A stretch of 64,000 bases of DNA from JAAYKT01 sp964408955 (GTDB lineage Bacteria > Bacillota > Clostridia > Lutisporales > Lutisporaceae), in contig CAYPBK010000007.1 in NCBI GenBank assembly GCA_964408955.1, forward strand, positions 1 through 64,000, written 5' to 3'. Made by a program: the position numbers and the translations under genes. Below, one piece after another: positions 1 to 8,362 of the stretch; position 1 is the first letter of the stretch, and every line of letters begins with the position of its first letter. The notes under the pieces are model-generated. The model did no database searches. It was not told the origin of the DNA and saw nothing but the letters and a program-made list of their open reading frames with translations.

Positions 1-111
1 CCTCCACTGCACTAACAGATTCTAAGCCTCTCCACAATGCAATCTTTATCAAATAAATAATCTAAAAAAAATATAAAACTTTAAATAATGAAATGGGATT
101 GTAAAAGCAAG

Positions 112-852
112 CTAAAGTATCATTGTGATATATAGCCCGCATAGAATGCCGACTATCATCCCGGCAGTGGATATTCGACCTTTATAAATTGATTGAGTCT
201 TTGGAATGATTTCTCCGCAAGTAATATAAAGCATTGCGCCCCCTGCAAAGCCCATACATAAGGATATAATTGCATCAGACATGCCTCCCAGAAGCTCACC
301 GAAGAATGCGCCGATACCCGTAGGTATTCCGGCTATTATAGTATACATCAATACCATATAGGGATTGTAACCCCCCAGTTTTAGCGGTACTGCCATAGCA
401 ATTCCTTCCGGCATATCATGCAGAGCAATTATTAACGCCAGTCTAAGTCCGACAGAATTTTGCACCGCGAAGCCGGAGCCCACGGCGAGCCCCTCGGGAA
501 AATTATGAACGGCAATTCCAAGCCCTAGTAAAATGCCGCTTTTTATAAATTCCGGATCCTTTCCCGTGGATAATCTGCCGGGTACTTTACTTATAAGCGA
601 ATCCATCGCCATAACTCCGGCGACTCCGGTTATTATTCCAAGGAAGCCTAATAGCATGCCGCCTAATTCGAAGGATTGAGGTATTAAATCAAAGCATACA
701 ACAGAGAGCATGATTCCGCCTGTAAAGCCTAATATCATTTCCATAATTCTTTTACTGGGGCTTTTTAAAAAAAACACGACTATGCCGCCCAATCCCGTGC
801 CGATCATGCCTGTGACAAAACCTATTATGGTTACCGCTAAAATCTTGCTCAT
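112..852 (-). CDS. ZIP family divalent metal transporter
   Basis: A 246-residue integral membrane protein of the ZIP family, which moves zinc, iron or manganese into the cytosol. The sequence is almost entirely hydrophobic segments. It carries the two family signatures in neighbouring helices, HNFPEG (His116) and HDMPEG (His145), whose His and Glu residues form the binuclear metal site. Length and motif spacing fit the short bacterial GufA/ZupT-like branch. The start is preceded by a GGCAGGTG ribosome site. It lies downstream of prfA on the same strand, separated by about 170 bases that include a hairpin, so it probably has its own promoter. The transported metal cannot be told from sequence. 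Confidence 0.92.
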   Translation of the reverse strand: MSKILAVTIIGFVTGMIGTGLGGIVVFFLKSPSKRIMEMILGFTGGIMLSVVCFDLIPQSFELGGMLLGFLGIITGVAGVMAMDSLISKVPGRLSTGKDPEFIKSGILLGLGIAVHNFPEGLAVGSGFAVQNSVGLRLALIIALHDMPEGIAMAVPLKLGGYNPYMVLMYTIIAGIPTGIGAFFGELLGGMSDAIISLCMGFAGGAMLYITCGEIIPKTQSIYKGRISTAGMIVGILCGLYITMIL

Positions 853-991
853 AGTCGCACCTGCCTTTTATATCCTATCTTATTAATATTATTCAAAAAA
901 TAAAAAAGAACCGAAAATTTGGTGGAACGATGGTTGGAAAGTTGGAAAGCAGAAAATTGAAAGTTATTAAGCTATTGTTTCTTAATAAGTA

Positions 992-1016
992 AAGGGATGA
1001 GTTGCCCTCATCCCTC
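992..1016 (-). terminator. Hairpin just after prfA
   Basis: A 9-bp perfect stem (AGGGATGAG with its complement, 5-base loop) begins about 10 bases after the prfA stop. On the minus strand it is followed by TTACTTATT rather than a clean T run, so it is a weak terminator candidate. Confidence 0.55.
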
Positions 1017-1025
1017 TATTGTTGT

Positions 1026-2093
1026 TTAGTCGTTATTTTTCAGTTTTTCTGCTTGGTCCGTGGTTATCAAATTATCTATCATTTCATCCATGTCCCCGTC
1101 CAAAAACGCTTCCAGCTGATAAAGAGTGAGACCGATTCTATGATCTGTCACTCTGCCTTGGGGAAAATTATAGGTTCTTATTCTTTCGCTCCTATCACCT
1201 GTTCCAACCTTATTCTTTCTCTCTGAAGCTATTTCCGCATTCTTTTTTTCCATTTCCGCATCCAGAAGTCTTGTTTTCAATATTTTTAATGCCTTATCTT
1301 TATTCTTCAGCTGAGATTTCTCATCCTGGCACGTTACTACGGTATTGGTAGGCAGATGAGTTACTCTCACCGCAGAGTCAGTCGTATTTACACTTTGCCC
1401 GCCATGCCCGCTGGACCTATAGACATCTATTTTGACATCATTCATATCTAATTCAAAATCAAGGTCATCGGCTTCGGGCATAACTACAACAGTAGAAGTT
1501 GAAGTATGAACACGCCCACCTGCTTCAGTAGTCGGAACCCTTTGCACCCTGTGAGCGCCGCTTTCGTATTTTAATCTGCTATATGCACCTTTACCGTTTA
1601 TCTCAAAGATTACTTCCTTGTATCCCCCGATATCCGTGGGGTTAGAGCTTAAAACCTCCGTCTTCCAGCCTGCTCTTTCCGCATATCTTATATACATCCT
1701 GAAAAGATCTCCGGCAAAAAGGGCGGCTTCCTCACCTCCGGCAGCTCCCCTAACCTCAACGATAACGTTTTTATCATCATTGGGATCCTGAGGCAGAAGC
1801 ATTATTTTTAACTCCTCTTCCAAAGCTGATTTCTTATCCTCCAAATCATTAAGCTCTGCTTTCACCATCTCAATGAAATCCTTATCGCTTTCTTCGGAAA
1901 GCATAGTCTTTGAGTCCTCTATTCCTTTAAGCGTTTCCTTGTATTCCTTGAACTTTGCAACTATCGGCTCTAAGCTCGAATGCTCTTTAACCAGGACCCT
2001 CCATTTATTTTGGTCTGCGATAACCTCCGGGTCACTGATCTCGTTACTTAAATTATCAAACTTTTCTTCAATAAAGCTCAATTTATCGTACAT
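1026..2093 (-). CDS. prfA: Peptide chain release factor 1
   Basis: Class I release factor RF1, which reads UAA and UAG in the ribosomal A site and triggers peptide hydrolysis. The 355-residue length is normal. The catalytic GGQ lies at residues 231-233 inside SSGHGGQSVNTTD. The codon-reading tripeptide position holds PTT (187-189, in RVPTTEAGGR), matching the PxT class of RF1 rather than the SPF of RF2. The N-terminal ~100 residues are a charged helical domain. It follows prmC by only 9 bases, so the methyltransferase and its substrate are co-expressed, a widely conserved arrangement. The ribosome site is AGGAG upstream of ATG. Confidence 0.98.
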   Translation of the reverse strand: MYDKLSFIEEKFDNLSNEISDPEVIADQNKWRVLVKEHSSLEPIVAKFKEYKETLKGIEDSKTMLSEESDKDFIEMVKAELNDLEDKKSALEEELKIMLLPQDPNDDKNVIVEVRGAAGGEEAALFAGDLFRMYIRYAERAGWKTEVLSSNPTDIGGYKEVIFEINGKGAYSRLKYESGAHRVQRVPTTEAGGRVHTSTSTVVVMPEADDLDFELDMNDVKIDVYRSSGHGGQSVNTTDSAVRVTHLPTNTVVTCQDEKSQLKNKDKALKILKTRLLDAEMEKKNAEIASERKNKVGTGDRSERIRTYNFPQGRVTDHRIGLTLYQLEAFLDGDMDEMIDNLITTDQAEKLKNND

Positions 2094-2102
2094 ATTAATA
2101 AT

Positions 2103-2975
2103 CTACTCCTTTAAAAAACAGTATATACATCTATTCCAGCCTTCCAGGTCTTTTTCAACTGTAATATCCCTAAACAGGCCCATATTTTCCATATATTCTT
2201 TTAAATAATCCCCTTGATTATAGCCTATTTCAAAAATAAGAAGTCCGTCCTTTTTTAATAATCCGGAAACATCCTCTAATATTTTTATATGAAAATCTAT
2301 GCCTTCCTCACCGCCGAATAAAGCTATGTGGGGCTCATAGTCCTTGATGCCGATTGATAAATCATCAATCTCTTTTGTAGAAATATACGGTGGGTTGCAA
2401 ACCAAAGCATCCAATTCACCTTCCAAGTTTTTTTCAAATAATGGTTTTGTTAAATCGCCTTCAAGTATTGTTATTCTATCTGAAACATTATTCATTATAG
2501 CGTTTTTCTCGCAATACTCCAATGCAATTTTTGAAATATCCGTTGCATATATCAAAGAATCTTTTATATAATATGCCAGACTGATTCCAATTGCACCGCA
2601 GCCGGTGCAAAGGTCAGCAATTACAGGCTTTTCTTTTCCTTTTAAAAGCTCTATGGTTTTTTCCACAAGGAGTTCTGTATCATCTCTGGGAATTAAAACC
2701 CCTTCTCCCACTTGAAAATAAAGGTCCATAAAGGCTTGGTATCCCACTATATATTGAAGGGGCTCTTTCTTAGCCCGTTTTTCTATTAATTCAAGATACC
2801 TCTTGACATAGGATTCCTCTATCTCATCATCTCTATTAGATATAAGTTTTTCTCTTCCTACATCAAGGACATGCATCAGAAGTATTTCTCCGTCTAATAT
2901 ATGGTTCCGTATTTCAGCCTCTTTTAAAATATCTGCACCTTTTTTTAAGAGAGTCTTTATAGTATACATTACCAC
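2103..2975 (-). CDS. prmC: Release factor glutamine methyltransferase
   Basis: SAM-dependent N5-glutamine methyltransferase that modifies the Gln of the GGQ motif in RF1 and RF2. An N-terminal helical substrate-recognition domain (about 1-90) precedes a Rossmann-type methyltransferase domain with SAM-binding motif DLCTGCGAIGIS (121-132) and the diagnostic NPPY (194-197). The GTG at 2975 has the best spacing from GAGGAGG. An ATG two codons later (2969) overlaps the stop of the upstream DUF1385 gene. The gene is translationally coupled to both neighbours and is the middle member of the DUF1385-prmC-prfA operon. Confidence 0.97.
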   Translation of the reverse strand: MVMYTIKTLLKKGADILKEAEIRNHILDGEILLMHVLDVGREKLISNRDDEIEESYVKRYLELIEKRAKKEPLQYIVGYQAFMDLYFQVGEGVLIPRDDTELLVEKTIELLKGKEKPVIADLCTGCGAIGISLAYYIKDSLIYATDISKIALEYCEKNAIMNNVSDRITILEGDLTKPLFEKNLEGELDALVCNPPYISTKEIDDLSIGIKDYEPHIALFGGEEGIDFHIKILEDVSGLLKKDGLLIFEIGYNQGDYLKEYMENMGLFRDITVEKDLEGWNRCIYCFLKE

Positions 2976-3871
2976 AAATCAGCCTCCTCATCCTTCACTA
3001 AAACATTTTTCAACGCCTCTATGGCGATTTCAAGCTGACTGTCATCCGGCTCCTTTGTAGTTATCTTTTGCAGCCACATACCCGGCGCAGATACCGCACA
3101 AACGAGCTTTGAATCACTTCTTCCCGCCCATTTAATTATTTCATAGGATATACCGGCAACGACGGGCAATAGAGCGATTCGTGTAACCAGTCTTATAAGA
3201 AGATTCGGCCATCTAAAAAAGGAAAACATCAAAATGCTTACAATCATGACTATGAAGAGAAAGCTGGTACCACATCTGGGATGCAATCTTCCATGCTTAC
3301 GAACATTTTCTACCTTTAACTCTTCGCCGGCTTCATAGCAATAAATTGTTTTGTGCTCTGCCCCATGGTATTCGAAAACCCTTCGAATCTCCTTCATCCC
3401 TGAAATAGCGGCGATATAACCAATGAAAATAGTTATTCTTATAAGCCCTTCAATGAGATTCATAACCAAAGGGTTTTTAGAGACATTTCCGATAAAGCTC
3501 ACTGCAAGAGTAGGCAGTAAAATAAAAAGCCCTGTTGAAAAAAGAATTGAGAAAATTACCGCTATAATTATTGCATTTTTCTCTAAAAAATTATCCAGCT
3601 TGCTGGGTTTCTTTTCTTTTTCCTCTATTTCCTCTTCCAGAAATTCTGCGGAAAAAGTAAGTGCTTTAACCCCTATGACCATAGCATCTATAAAAGCATA
3701 CATCCCACGGATTACAGGTATTTTTGATATGCTTTGTCTGTTTGATTTAAGCATTTCTTTTTTTAATTCTATTTCGCCGTCCGGGCGTCTTATGGCGATA
3801 GCTATGCTTTCCGGTCCCTTCATCATGACTCCCTCAATAACAGCCTGCCCGCCTATACTTGTTTTTTTCAT
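2969..3871 (-). CDS. DUF1385 (YqhQ-like) membrane protein
   Basis: A 300-residue member of the DUF1385 family, whose biochemical function is not established to my knowledge. The N-terminus GGQAVIEGVMMKGP is characteristic. Several hydrophobic helices occupy about residues 100-240, and the segment YHGAEHKTIYCYEAGE followed by HPRCGTSFL is the conserved His/Cys-rich core. It is the first gene of a tightly packed operon with prmC and prfA (overlap of a few bases). In many clostridia this gene lies close to rpmE; here rpmE is about 12 kb away, so something appears to have been inserted or moved. Confidence 0.9.
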   Translation of the reverse strand: MKKTSIGGQAVIEGVMMKGPESIAIAIRRPDGEIELKKEMLKSNRQSISKIPVIRGMYAFIDAMVIGVKALTFSAEFLEEEIEEKEKKPSKLDNFLEKNAIIIAVIFSILFSTGLFILLPTLAVSFIGNVSKNPLVMNLIEGLIRITIFIGYIAAISGMKEIRRVFEYHGAEHKTIYCYEAGEELKVENVRKHGRLHPRCGTSFLFIVMIVSILMFSFFRWPNLLIRLVTRIALLPVVAGISYEIIKWAGRSDSKLVCAVSAPGMWLQKITTKEPDDSQLEIAIEALKNVLVKDEEADLW

Positions 3872-4009
3872 TATTCTATCCTCTCTATGCCTTCGGCATC
3901 AACAAAAATTCTTATTTATATGTCAAACGACATGTTTTATTAATTGAAAATACTTATTACCTCATTATTATATATTAGCACATTTTATATTACAATAAAA
4001 AATAATTCG

Positions 4010-4137
4010 GGCTCTGGTCGCTGGACTCTGGACTCTGGACTCTGGACTCTGGTCTCTGGTCTCTGGTCTCTGGTCTCTGGTCTCTGGTCTCTAGTCTCTG
4101 GATTCTGGGCTCTGGTCTCTGGTCTCTGGTCTCTGGT
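4010..4137. repeat. Heptanucleotide tandem repeat array
   Basis: About 18 tandem units of 7 bases. The unit is GGACTCT in the first few copies, then GGTCTCT, with scattered substitutions (GGATTCT, GGGCTCT, AGTCTCT). The same unit recurs near 24.5 kb and, in complementary form, near 44.95 kb. It is much richer in G+C than the flanking DNA and strongly strand-asymmetric (G/T/C without A on this strand). Confidence 0.95.
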
Positions 4138-4169
4138 AAGGCATTAGGACGTGCCCCTAGGGATTACTG

Positions 4170-4370
4170 TTGCGATAGGTAATGATATTATCAAGGAAGC
4201 GTTGTGGAGAAACCGTAAAACTTCTTAACGAAATGAAGGATAAGCGAAATCACTACAGGTATAGACATTGTTATAACCAAATTTCTACAATTTATCGGAG
4301 AACTTTTGATTTCGCCCGGAATGAGTTTAGAGGTTTAGGTTTTGGAACTCAGCTTCTGGATAATATCGTC
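4170..4370 (+). repeat. Dispersed fold-back repeat, copy 1
   Basis: This ~200-bp stretch matches the reverse complement of about 31485-31690. Long nearly identical blocks are shared, for example GTGGAGAAACCGTAAAACTT, the following ATGAAGGATAAGCGAAATCA, and TTTCGCCCGGAATGAGTTTA. The centre, about 50 bases, differs between copies. Each copy is itself an imperfect inverted repeat: the left arm containing AAACCGTAAAACTTCTTAA pairs with the right arm ending GTTTAGAGGTTTAGGTTTT. That suggests a miniature mobile element or a structured RNA. No coding content is credible. Confidence 0.8.
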
Positions 4371-4523
4371 TACATCGAGAAAACCTCCAAAATCCAACAT
4401 CCATTTCCTAAAAATAGAGCATAAAAATAAAAACTATTTGAAATTTTGAATTAATAAGCTAAAATAGAAAGTAAAGGTTTGTCAAGAAAAGGTTCAATAA
4501 GTAAATACAAGGGGGATGAAAAG

Positions 4524-5039
4524 ATGGACAAGACTGCTTTATTAATTCAGCTAGATGAAATAATGGAAAGTTACGACGACCCGAAGGAGAGGCTTATTCA
4601 AATACTTCTTGATCTGCAAAAAGCGTCCGGTCAGAACTTTTTACCAAGAGAATGTATAGAAAAAATATCGAAAAAACTCAAAATGCCTCTAAGTGAGGTA
4701 TGCGAGGTTGCTACATTCTACTCAATGTTTAATCACCAACCAAAAGGGAAATACGTAATAGAGGTGTGCAAAAGCGCTCCGTGCCACGTACGAGGTTCAA
4801 AAAACGTACTGACTATGCTGGAGGATGAACTTGGTATAAAACTTGGCGAGACAACTGCCGACGGGCTATTTACCATACAGCATTCAAACTGCTTTGGTGC
4901 TTGTGATATAAGTCCCGCCATTAAAATAAATGATAAAGTATACGGAAACCTTACAAAGGATCGTATTGAGGATATAATCAGAATATTAAAATATATTGGA
5001 GGGAATGAGCATGGCAAGAATAGTGAAATTAATTTCTAA
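4524..5039 (+). CDS. NuoE-like [2Fe-2S] subunit of an NADH-linked oxidoreductase
   Basis: A 171-residue thioredoxin-fold ferredoxin subunit (NuoE / HndA / 24-kDa family) that passes electrons from a flavin subunit through one [2Fe-2S] cluster. Cluster ligands are visible as CKSAPC (Cx4C) and, about 35 residues later, CFGAC (Cx3C). The start at 4524 is chosen because GGGGG lies seven bases upstream; an upstream in-frame ATG has no ribosome site. The gene overlaps the downstream NuoF-like gene by 29 bases, so the two subunits are translationally coupled. No NuoG, [FeFe]-hydrogenase or formate dehydrogenase gene is nearby, so the electron partner is unknown. Confidence 0.92.
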   Translation: MDKTALLIQLDEIMESYDDPKERLIQILLDLQKASGQNFLPRECIEKISKKLKMPLSEVCEVATFYSMFNHQPKGKYVIEVCKSAPCHVRGSKNVLTMLEDELGIKLGETTADGLFTIQHSNCFGACDISPAIKINDKVYGNLTKDRIEDIIRILKYIGGNEHGKNSEINF

Positions 5040-6324
5040 AGATTGCGGAAAAATAAAGCCCGATTCTGTTTTGGACTATCTTAGCGTGGGAGGCTATCAA
5101 GGCTTAAAAAAAGCTATGCAAATGGAACCTTCAAAAGTTATTGAAGAAGTCAGCAAATCAAAGCTCATGGGTAGAGGCGGCGCCGCTTACCCAACAGGCT
5201 ATAAATGGGAACAAGCATACAAAGGCAAAAACAGACCCCAATATGTAGTATGCAATGGTGACGAAGGCGAACCCGGTACATATAAGGATAAGCTCATGCT
5301 CAGCCAAAACCCATTGCGCCTTATAGAAGGCATGACCATAGCCGCATATGTGTTTAACATCAAGGAAGGCTTCATATATGTGAGAGGCGAATATTTAGGC
5401 TACAAAGATATTATTAATAATGCAATTAAAAATGCCGTAAAAACCAATTATTTAGGCGACAATATTTTGGGAACGGATTTTAGTTTCAATATACAAGTAG
5501 TATGGGGGGCAGGCGCCTATGTATGCGGTGAAAATACAGCTCTTCTCGAATCAATTGAAGGAAGGTCCGGCAGACCTCGTAAAAAACCTCCATATCTTAC
5601 TCAAGTTGGGCTGCATCAAGCTCCTACCCTTCTTCAAAATGTTGAAACATATAGCTGTATTCCCTATATCGTAGAGCATGGCGGAGCAGATTATGCAAGC
5701 TTCGGTACAAGAGCCAGCGGCGGTACAAAGCTCGTCTGCCTATCAGGTAATGTTGAAAACAGAGGCGTTTATGAAATACCTTTTGGCACCCCGCTAAGAG
5801 AAATAGTTTATGAAATAGGCGGCGGTATCCCTGATGGTAGGAAGCTGAAATTTGTTCAGCTGGGTGGTTCTTCGGGTGCATGCTTTACTGAGGATAAGCT
5901 ATACACTCCAATGTGCTATAGATTTTTACAGGATAATGAGCTGAAGCTTGGCTCAGGTGCCTTATTAGTTATTGACGATTCTAATTGTGTAATAGATTTT
6001 CTTAAATGTATAACTGAGTTTTTTATCCACGAATCCTGTGGCAAATGCTCTCCCTGCCGTGAAGGAAACAGCAGAATATATGAAATCCTTGACAGATTTT
6101 CTAAAGGGCAAGGGAAGGAAGAGGATATTGATAAGCTTTGCAGACTTTCCGATACCATGAAATGCGCTTCCTTCTGCGGTCTGGGACAAGCGGCAACAAC
6201 TGCTTTGAGAGATTGCATGAAATATATGATGGAGGAGTTTGAGGAGCATATAGAGGGGCATTGCAGAGCAGGCGTATGTAAGATGAATAACAGTGCGGTA
6301 TTGAAAAAAGCAGCGGTTAGATAA
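5011..6324 (+). CDS. NuoF-like FMN/NADH-binding subunit
   Basis: A 437-residue flavoprotein of the NuoF/HndC/51-kDa family, which oxidises NAD(P)H on FMN. GRGGAAYPTGYKW near residue 55 is the nucleotide-binding glycine-rich motif. CNGDEGEPGTYKD and WGAGAYVCGENTALLES are further flavin/NADH signatures. The [4Fe-4S] site is SCGKCSPCREG plus a distal Cys (TMKCASFCGLG). The C-terminus ends soon after HCRAGVCK, the point where hydrogenase-type homologues usually continue into a two-cluster ferredoxin domain, which is absent here. The N-terminal thioredoxin-like domain of HndC is also missing. ATG 5011 has GGAGG eight bases upstream. A two-subunit diaphorase lacking its acceptor subunit is the best description. 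Confidence 0.93.
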   Translation: MARIVKLISKDCGKIKPDSVLDYLSVGGYQGLKKAMQMEPSKVIEEVSKSKLMGRGGAAYPTGYKWEQAYKGKNRPQYVVCNGDEGEPGTYKDKLMLSQNPLRLIEGMTIAAYVFNIKEGFIYVRGEYLGYKDIINNAIKNAVKTNYLGDNILGTDFSFNIQVVWGAGAYVCGENTALLESIEGRSGRPRKKPPYLTQVGLHQAPTLLQNVETYSCIPYIVEHGGADYASFGTRASGGTKLVCLSGNVENRGVYEIPFGTPLREIVYEIGGGIPDGRKLKFVQLGGSSGACFTEDKLYTPMCYRFLQDNELKLGSGALLVIDDSNCVIDFLKCITEFFIHESCGKCSPCREGNSRIYEILDRFSKGQGKEEDIDKLCRLSDTMKCASFCGLGQAATTALRDCMKYMMEEFEEHIEGHCRAGVCKMNNSAVLKKAAVR

Positions 6325-6387
6325 GGACAAGTGTCAAAGAAAGACCATAGCACTTTACAGACATATAAAAAAGCATATTGAATAGGG

Positions 6388-6424
6388 AAAAGCAAGCAAT
6401 TAGGTCACAATGCTTGCTTTTTAT
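6388..6424 (+). terminator. Terminator after the NuoEF-like pair
   Basis: Stem AAAAGCAAGCA with complement TGCTTGCTTTTT, 12-base loop, ending in a T tract. It lies 63 bases after the NuoF-like stop and closes the two-gene operon. Confidence 0.85.
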
Positions 6425-6527
6425 TATTCTGCTCTTTTTTTTAATATTATTTATGTTATACATATGGTCTATTTATCTAATTATTGCTATAATCAAAATA
6501 CAAATAATTCAATAGGAGTTGTGTTAT

Positions 6528-6815
6528 GTGTTGGATTTAGAAAGCTTTAAAAACAGAATCAATGACATAATTATAAAATATCCTATTAAAAAAATGTCTG
6601 TGTTCGGCTCATATGCTAATGGGACAGCAACTGAGAATAGTGATCTTGATATTCTCGTTGAATTTTTATCACCTAATATTTCCTTAATAACTTTATTGAC
6701 CATTAAAGATGAGATTGAGAATAAATTAGGTAAAAGTGTGGACCTAATCCACGGCCCTATAGAACCTGATTCTCATATTAAAATCGAAAAGGTTGTTGAT
6801 ATTTATGAACAATAG
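6528..6815 (+). CDS. MNT-type nucleotidyltransferase antitoxin (MntA-like)
   Basis: A small minimal nucleotidyltransferase of the MntA family. The active-site signature GSYANGTATENSDLDILVEF (GSxAxGxxxxxSDxDxxV) is intact. The GTG at 6528 is taken as start because AGGAG ends nine bases upstream; a TTG at 6519 is also in frame but overlaps that site. It overlaps the downstream HEPN gene by 11 bases. In characterised MntA-HepT pairs the nucleotidyltransferase neutralises the HEPN RNase by AMPylating it near the active site, so this is the probable antitoxin. The pair sits at the left side of an accessory block. Confidence 0.85.
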   Translation: MLDLESFKNRINDIIIKYPIKKMSVFGSYANGTATENSDLDILVEFLSPNISLITLLTIKDEIENKLGKSVDLIHGPIEPDSHIKIEKVVDIYEQ

Positions 6816-7158
6816 GGATTACCAAATAATTAATAAAATCTTACAAGAAATTCTGATTATTGATGAAATGATAAAGGACATAAATAAAGAAACATTCTTA
6901 CATGATGAGAAAACTAAAAGAGCTACTGCCATGACTCTCATTAATATAGGAGAATTAGTTAAGAGCCTGTCAAATGAAATGAAATCTAATTATAAACATA
7001 TACCATGGAAAGCAATTTCAGGAATGAGAGATATAGCAGCACATAAGTATCAGACAATTAAAATGGGAGACGTATGGATAACTTTAACCAAAGATATTCC
7101 CTATTTAAAAGATGAGCTTATAAAAACTATTGATATTAATTATGAAGATAAAAAATAG
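6805..7158 (+). CDS. HEPN-domain RNase toxin (HepT-like, DUF86)
   Basis: A 117-residue all-helical HEPN protein. The catalytic Rx4H motif is visible as RDIAAH within ISGMRDIAAHKYQ, the usual active site of HepT toxins that cut RNA. The ATG at 6805 is inside the end of the MNT gene; earlier TTG codons in frame have no ribosome site. The gene order MNT then HEPN, 11-base overlap and common terminator are typical of the type VII MntA/HepT modules. The pair looks intact. Confidence 0.86.
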   Translation: MNNRDYQIINKILQEILIIDEMIKDINKETFLHDEKTKRATAMTLINIGELVKSLSNEMKSNYKHIPWKAISGMRDIAAHKYQTIKMGDVWITLTKDIPYLKDELIKTIDINYEDKK

Positions 7159-7187
7159 ACTCTTTTTAAAGCTAAGAGTCTATTTTA
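7153..7187 (+). terminator. Terminator after the MNT/HEPN pair
   Basis: Stem AATAGACTCTT with its exact complement, 9-base loop, then TTTTAT. It overlaps the HEPN stop codon. The racemase gene converges from the other side, so it may act on both strands. Confidence 0.8.
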
Positions 7188-7240
7188 TACCGTATGAATA
7201 CTAAATACTTACAAAACCACCTAATAGTTTAGAATATTTT

Positions 7241-8326
7241 TCATATAAAAACTTTCTTGACATAATGCGAAAGACTGGCAAATAGCATTGCCTGATATAG
7301 TACATTAAATTCTACTTCATCACCTATTTTAAAATCTTTTTTACAATTTTGAATATCGATAATTAAATGGTCACTACTAGCCCCAAGTATTTCAATACCT
7401 TCATCTTTAGGAATCAGTTTGCTGCTATCCCCTACATCTTGATTTCCTATTGCTATAATAGCCCTTTTACGTTTGCCTTTGTCAATAAAACTAGGTCGTT
7501 CGCCAAAAGCATTTGTAGAAATTTGACCAATAGGATAAGTAGGCTTTATACCTAGTTCAATAATTTGTCCAATTATTATAAAAGTATCTTCTTCCATATC
7601 CTTCACATTCATTAAACCACTTCTTATCATTCCTATTGGATTTAGCATTCCACCGCCTATACGCAAATGGTTTATTCCTAAAGGCATTCGTCCTTCAGCT
7701 AAGAGTGGTAGCGAGGTAGAAGCGCCACCAGATATGATATCAAGTTTTCGTTCTATTTTTTCCTCAATCATTTTAGCCGCTAGTACTAACTCGCTAAGAT
7801 TCTCTTCCGTAGGTAAGATCGCTCCATAACACCCTAAATTTGTCGCAATGCCTTTTAAATAAATATTGGGAAGGTCATTTTCTATAAATAGACACAATTT
7901 TATTAAGTCATTTCTGTTTATTATTCCTTCCCGTAAGTCTCCCAAATCATACATTATTACCGCATTGTGAATTTTATTATTAAAAGCTGCTATATTATTT
8001 AGCTTTATAACAGTCTCCTTTTCTGAGTTTAAACTTATGTCACAGTATTTAATTACTTCTTCTACCTCACTCAACATAGGAATACGCAATAAAACAGTTT
8101 CAACAAAACCCCATCTTTGTTTTACTATTTTCAATTGCTTTATCCTTGAACTTCCGATTTGATTACATCCGGCTAAAATAAGCTGTTTTGTTATCTTAGG
8201 CATCCCTGCAAAGCCTTTAATAACTCCACATAAGTCAATCCCGTGGCTACTACAATGAAACAAAACACGTTCAACATTCGAATGTATAAATCCTAAATTA
8301 ATATTCAATACGGGATATGGAATCAT
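7241..8326 (-). CDS. orr: Ornithine racemase-like PLP enzyme (alanine racemase fold)
   Basis: A 361-residue PLP-dependent racemase with the N-terminal alanine-racemase barrel. The PLP lysine is probably Lys37 (GVIKGFAGM). Landmarks recalled from clostridial ornithine racemase (Orr) are present: LLRIPMLSEVEEVIKY, DLGDLREG, CYGAILP, ISGGAST, then RAIIAIGNQDV and EILGASSDHLIID near the end. Orr converts L- to D-ornithine as the first step of oxidative ornithine fermentation through D-ornithine aminomutase, whose genes are not in this window. It is the last gene of a six-gene minus-strand operon with an amino-acid ABC transporter and two amidinohydrolase-like enzymes, which supports an arginine/ornithine role. 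Another basic amino acid is possible as substrate. Confidence 0.82.
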   Translation of the reverse strand: MIPYPVLNINLGFIHSNVERVLFHCSSHGIDLCGVIKGFAGMPKITKQLILAGCNQIGSSRIKQLKIVKQRWGFVETVLLRIPMLSEVEEVIKYCDISLNSEKETVIKLNNIAAFNNKIHNAVIMYDLGDLREGIINRNDLIKLCLFIENDLPNIYLKGIATNLGCYGAILPTEENLSELVLAAKMIEEKIERKLDIISGGASTSLPLLAEGRMPLGINHLRIGGGMLNPIGMIRSGLMNVKDMEEDTFIIIGQIIELGIKPTYPIGQISTNAFGERPSFIDKGKRKRAIIAIGNQDVGDSSKLIPKDEGIEILGASSDHLIIDIQNCKKDFKIGDEVEFNVLYQAMLFASLSHYVKKVFI

Positions 8327-8362
8327 ATAAAACCCCTACCTTTTTCTGAAGAAATACTTTAT

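Larger units (their letters stand above)
3872..4523. other. 650-bp gap with repeats, no gene
   Basis: The gap between the divergent DUF1385 and NuoE-like genes holds no believable gene. It contains a heptanucleotide tandem repeat (4010-4137) and one copy of a ~200-bp fold-back repeat (about 4170-4370). The remaining ~150 bases before the NuoE-like gene are AT-rich and presumably hold its promoter. Open frames here only read through the repeats. Confidence 0.7.

Noticed and set aside
1..60. Fragment of the fold-back repeat at the window start (CTCCACAATGC)
   Set aside because: Only a dozen bases match; too short to support a third copy.
1002..1226. Plus-strand frames opposite prfA, rho, ABC and S-layer genes
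   Set aside because: These are antisense shadows of well-supported genes with no start signals or family features.
4010..4137. CRISPR-like array
   Set aside because: Units are 7 bases with no spacers and no cas genes nearby; it is a simple tandem repeat.
4182..4424. Open frame of 80 codons on the plus strand
   Set aside because: It reads straight through the dispersed fold-back repeat, has no ribosome site, and the second copy at 31.5 kb does not keep the frame.
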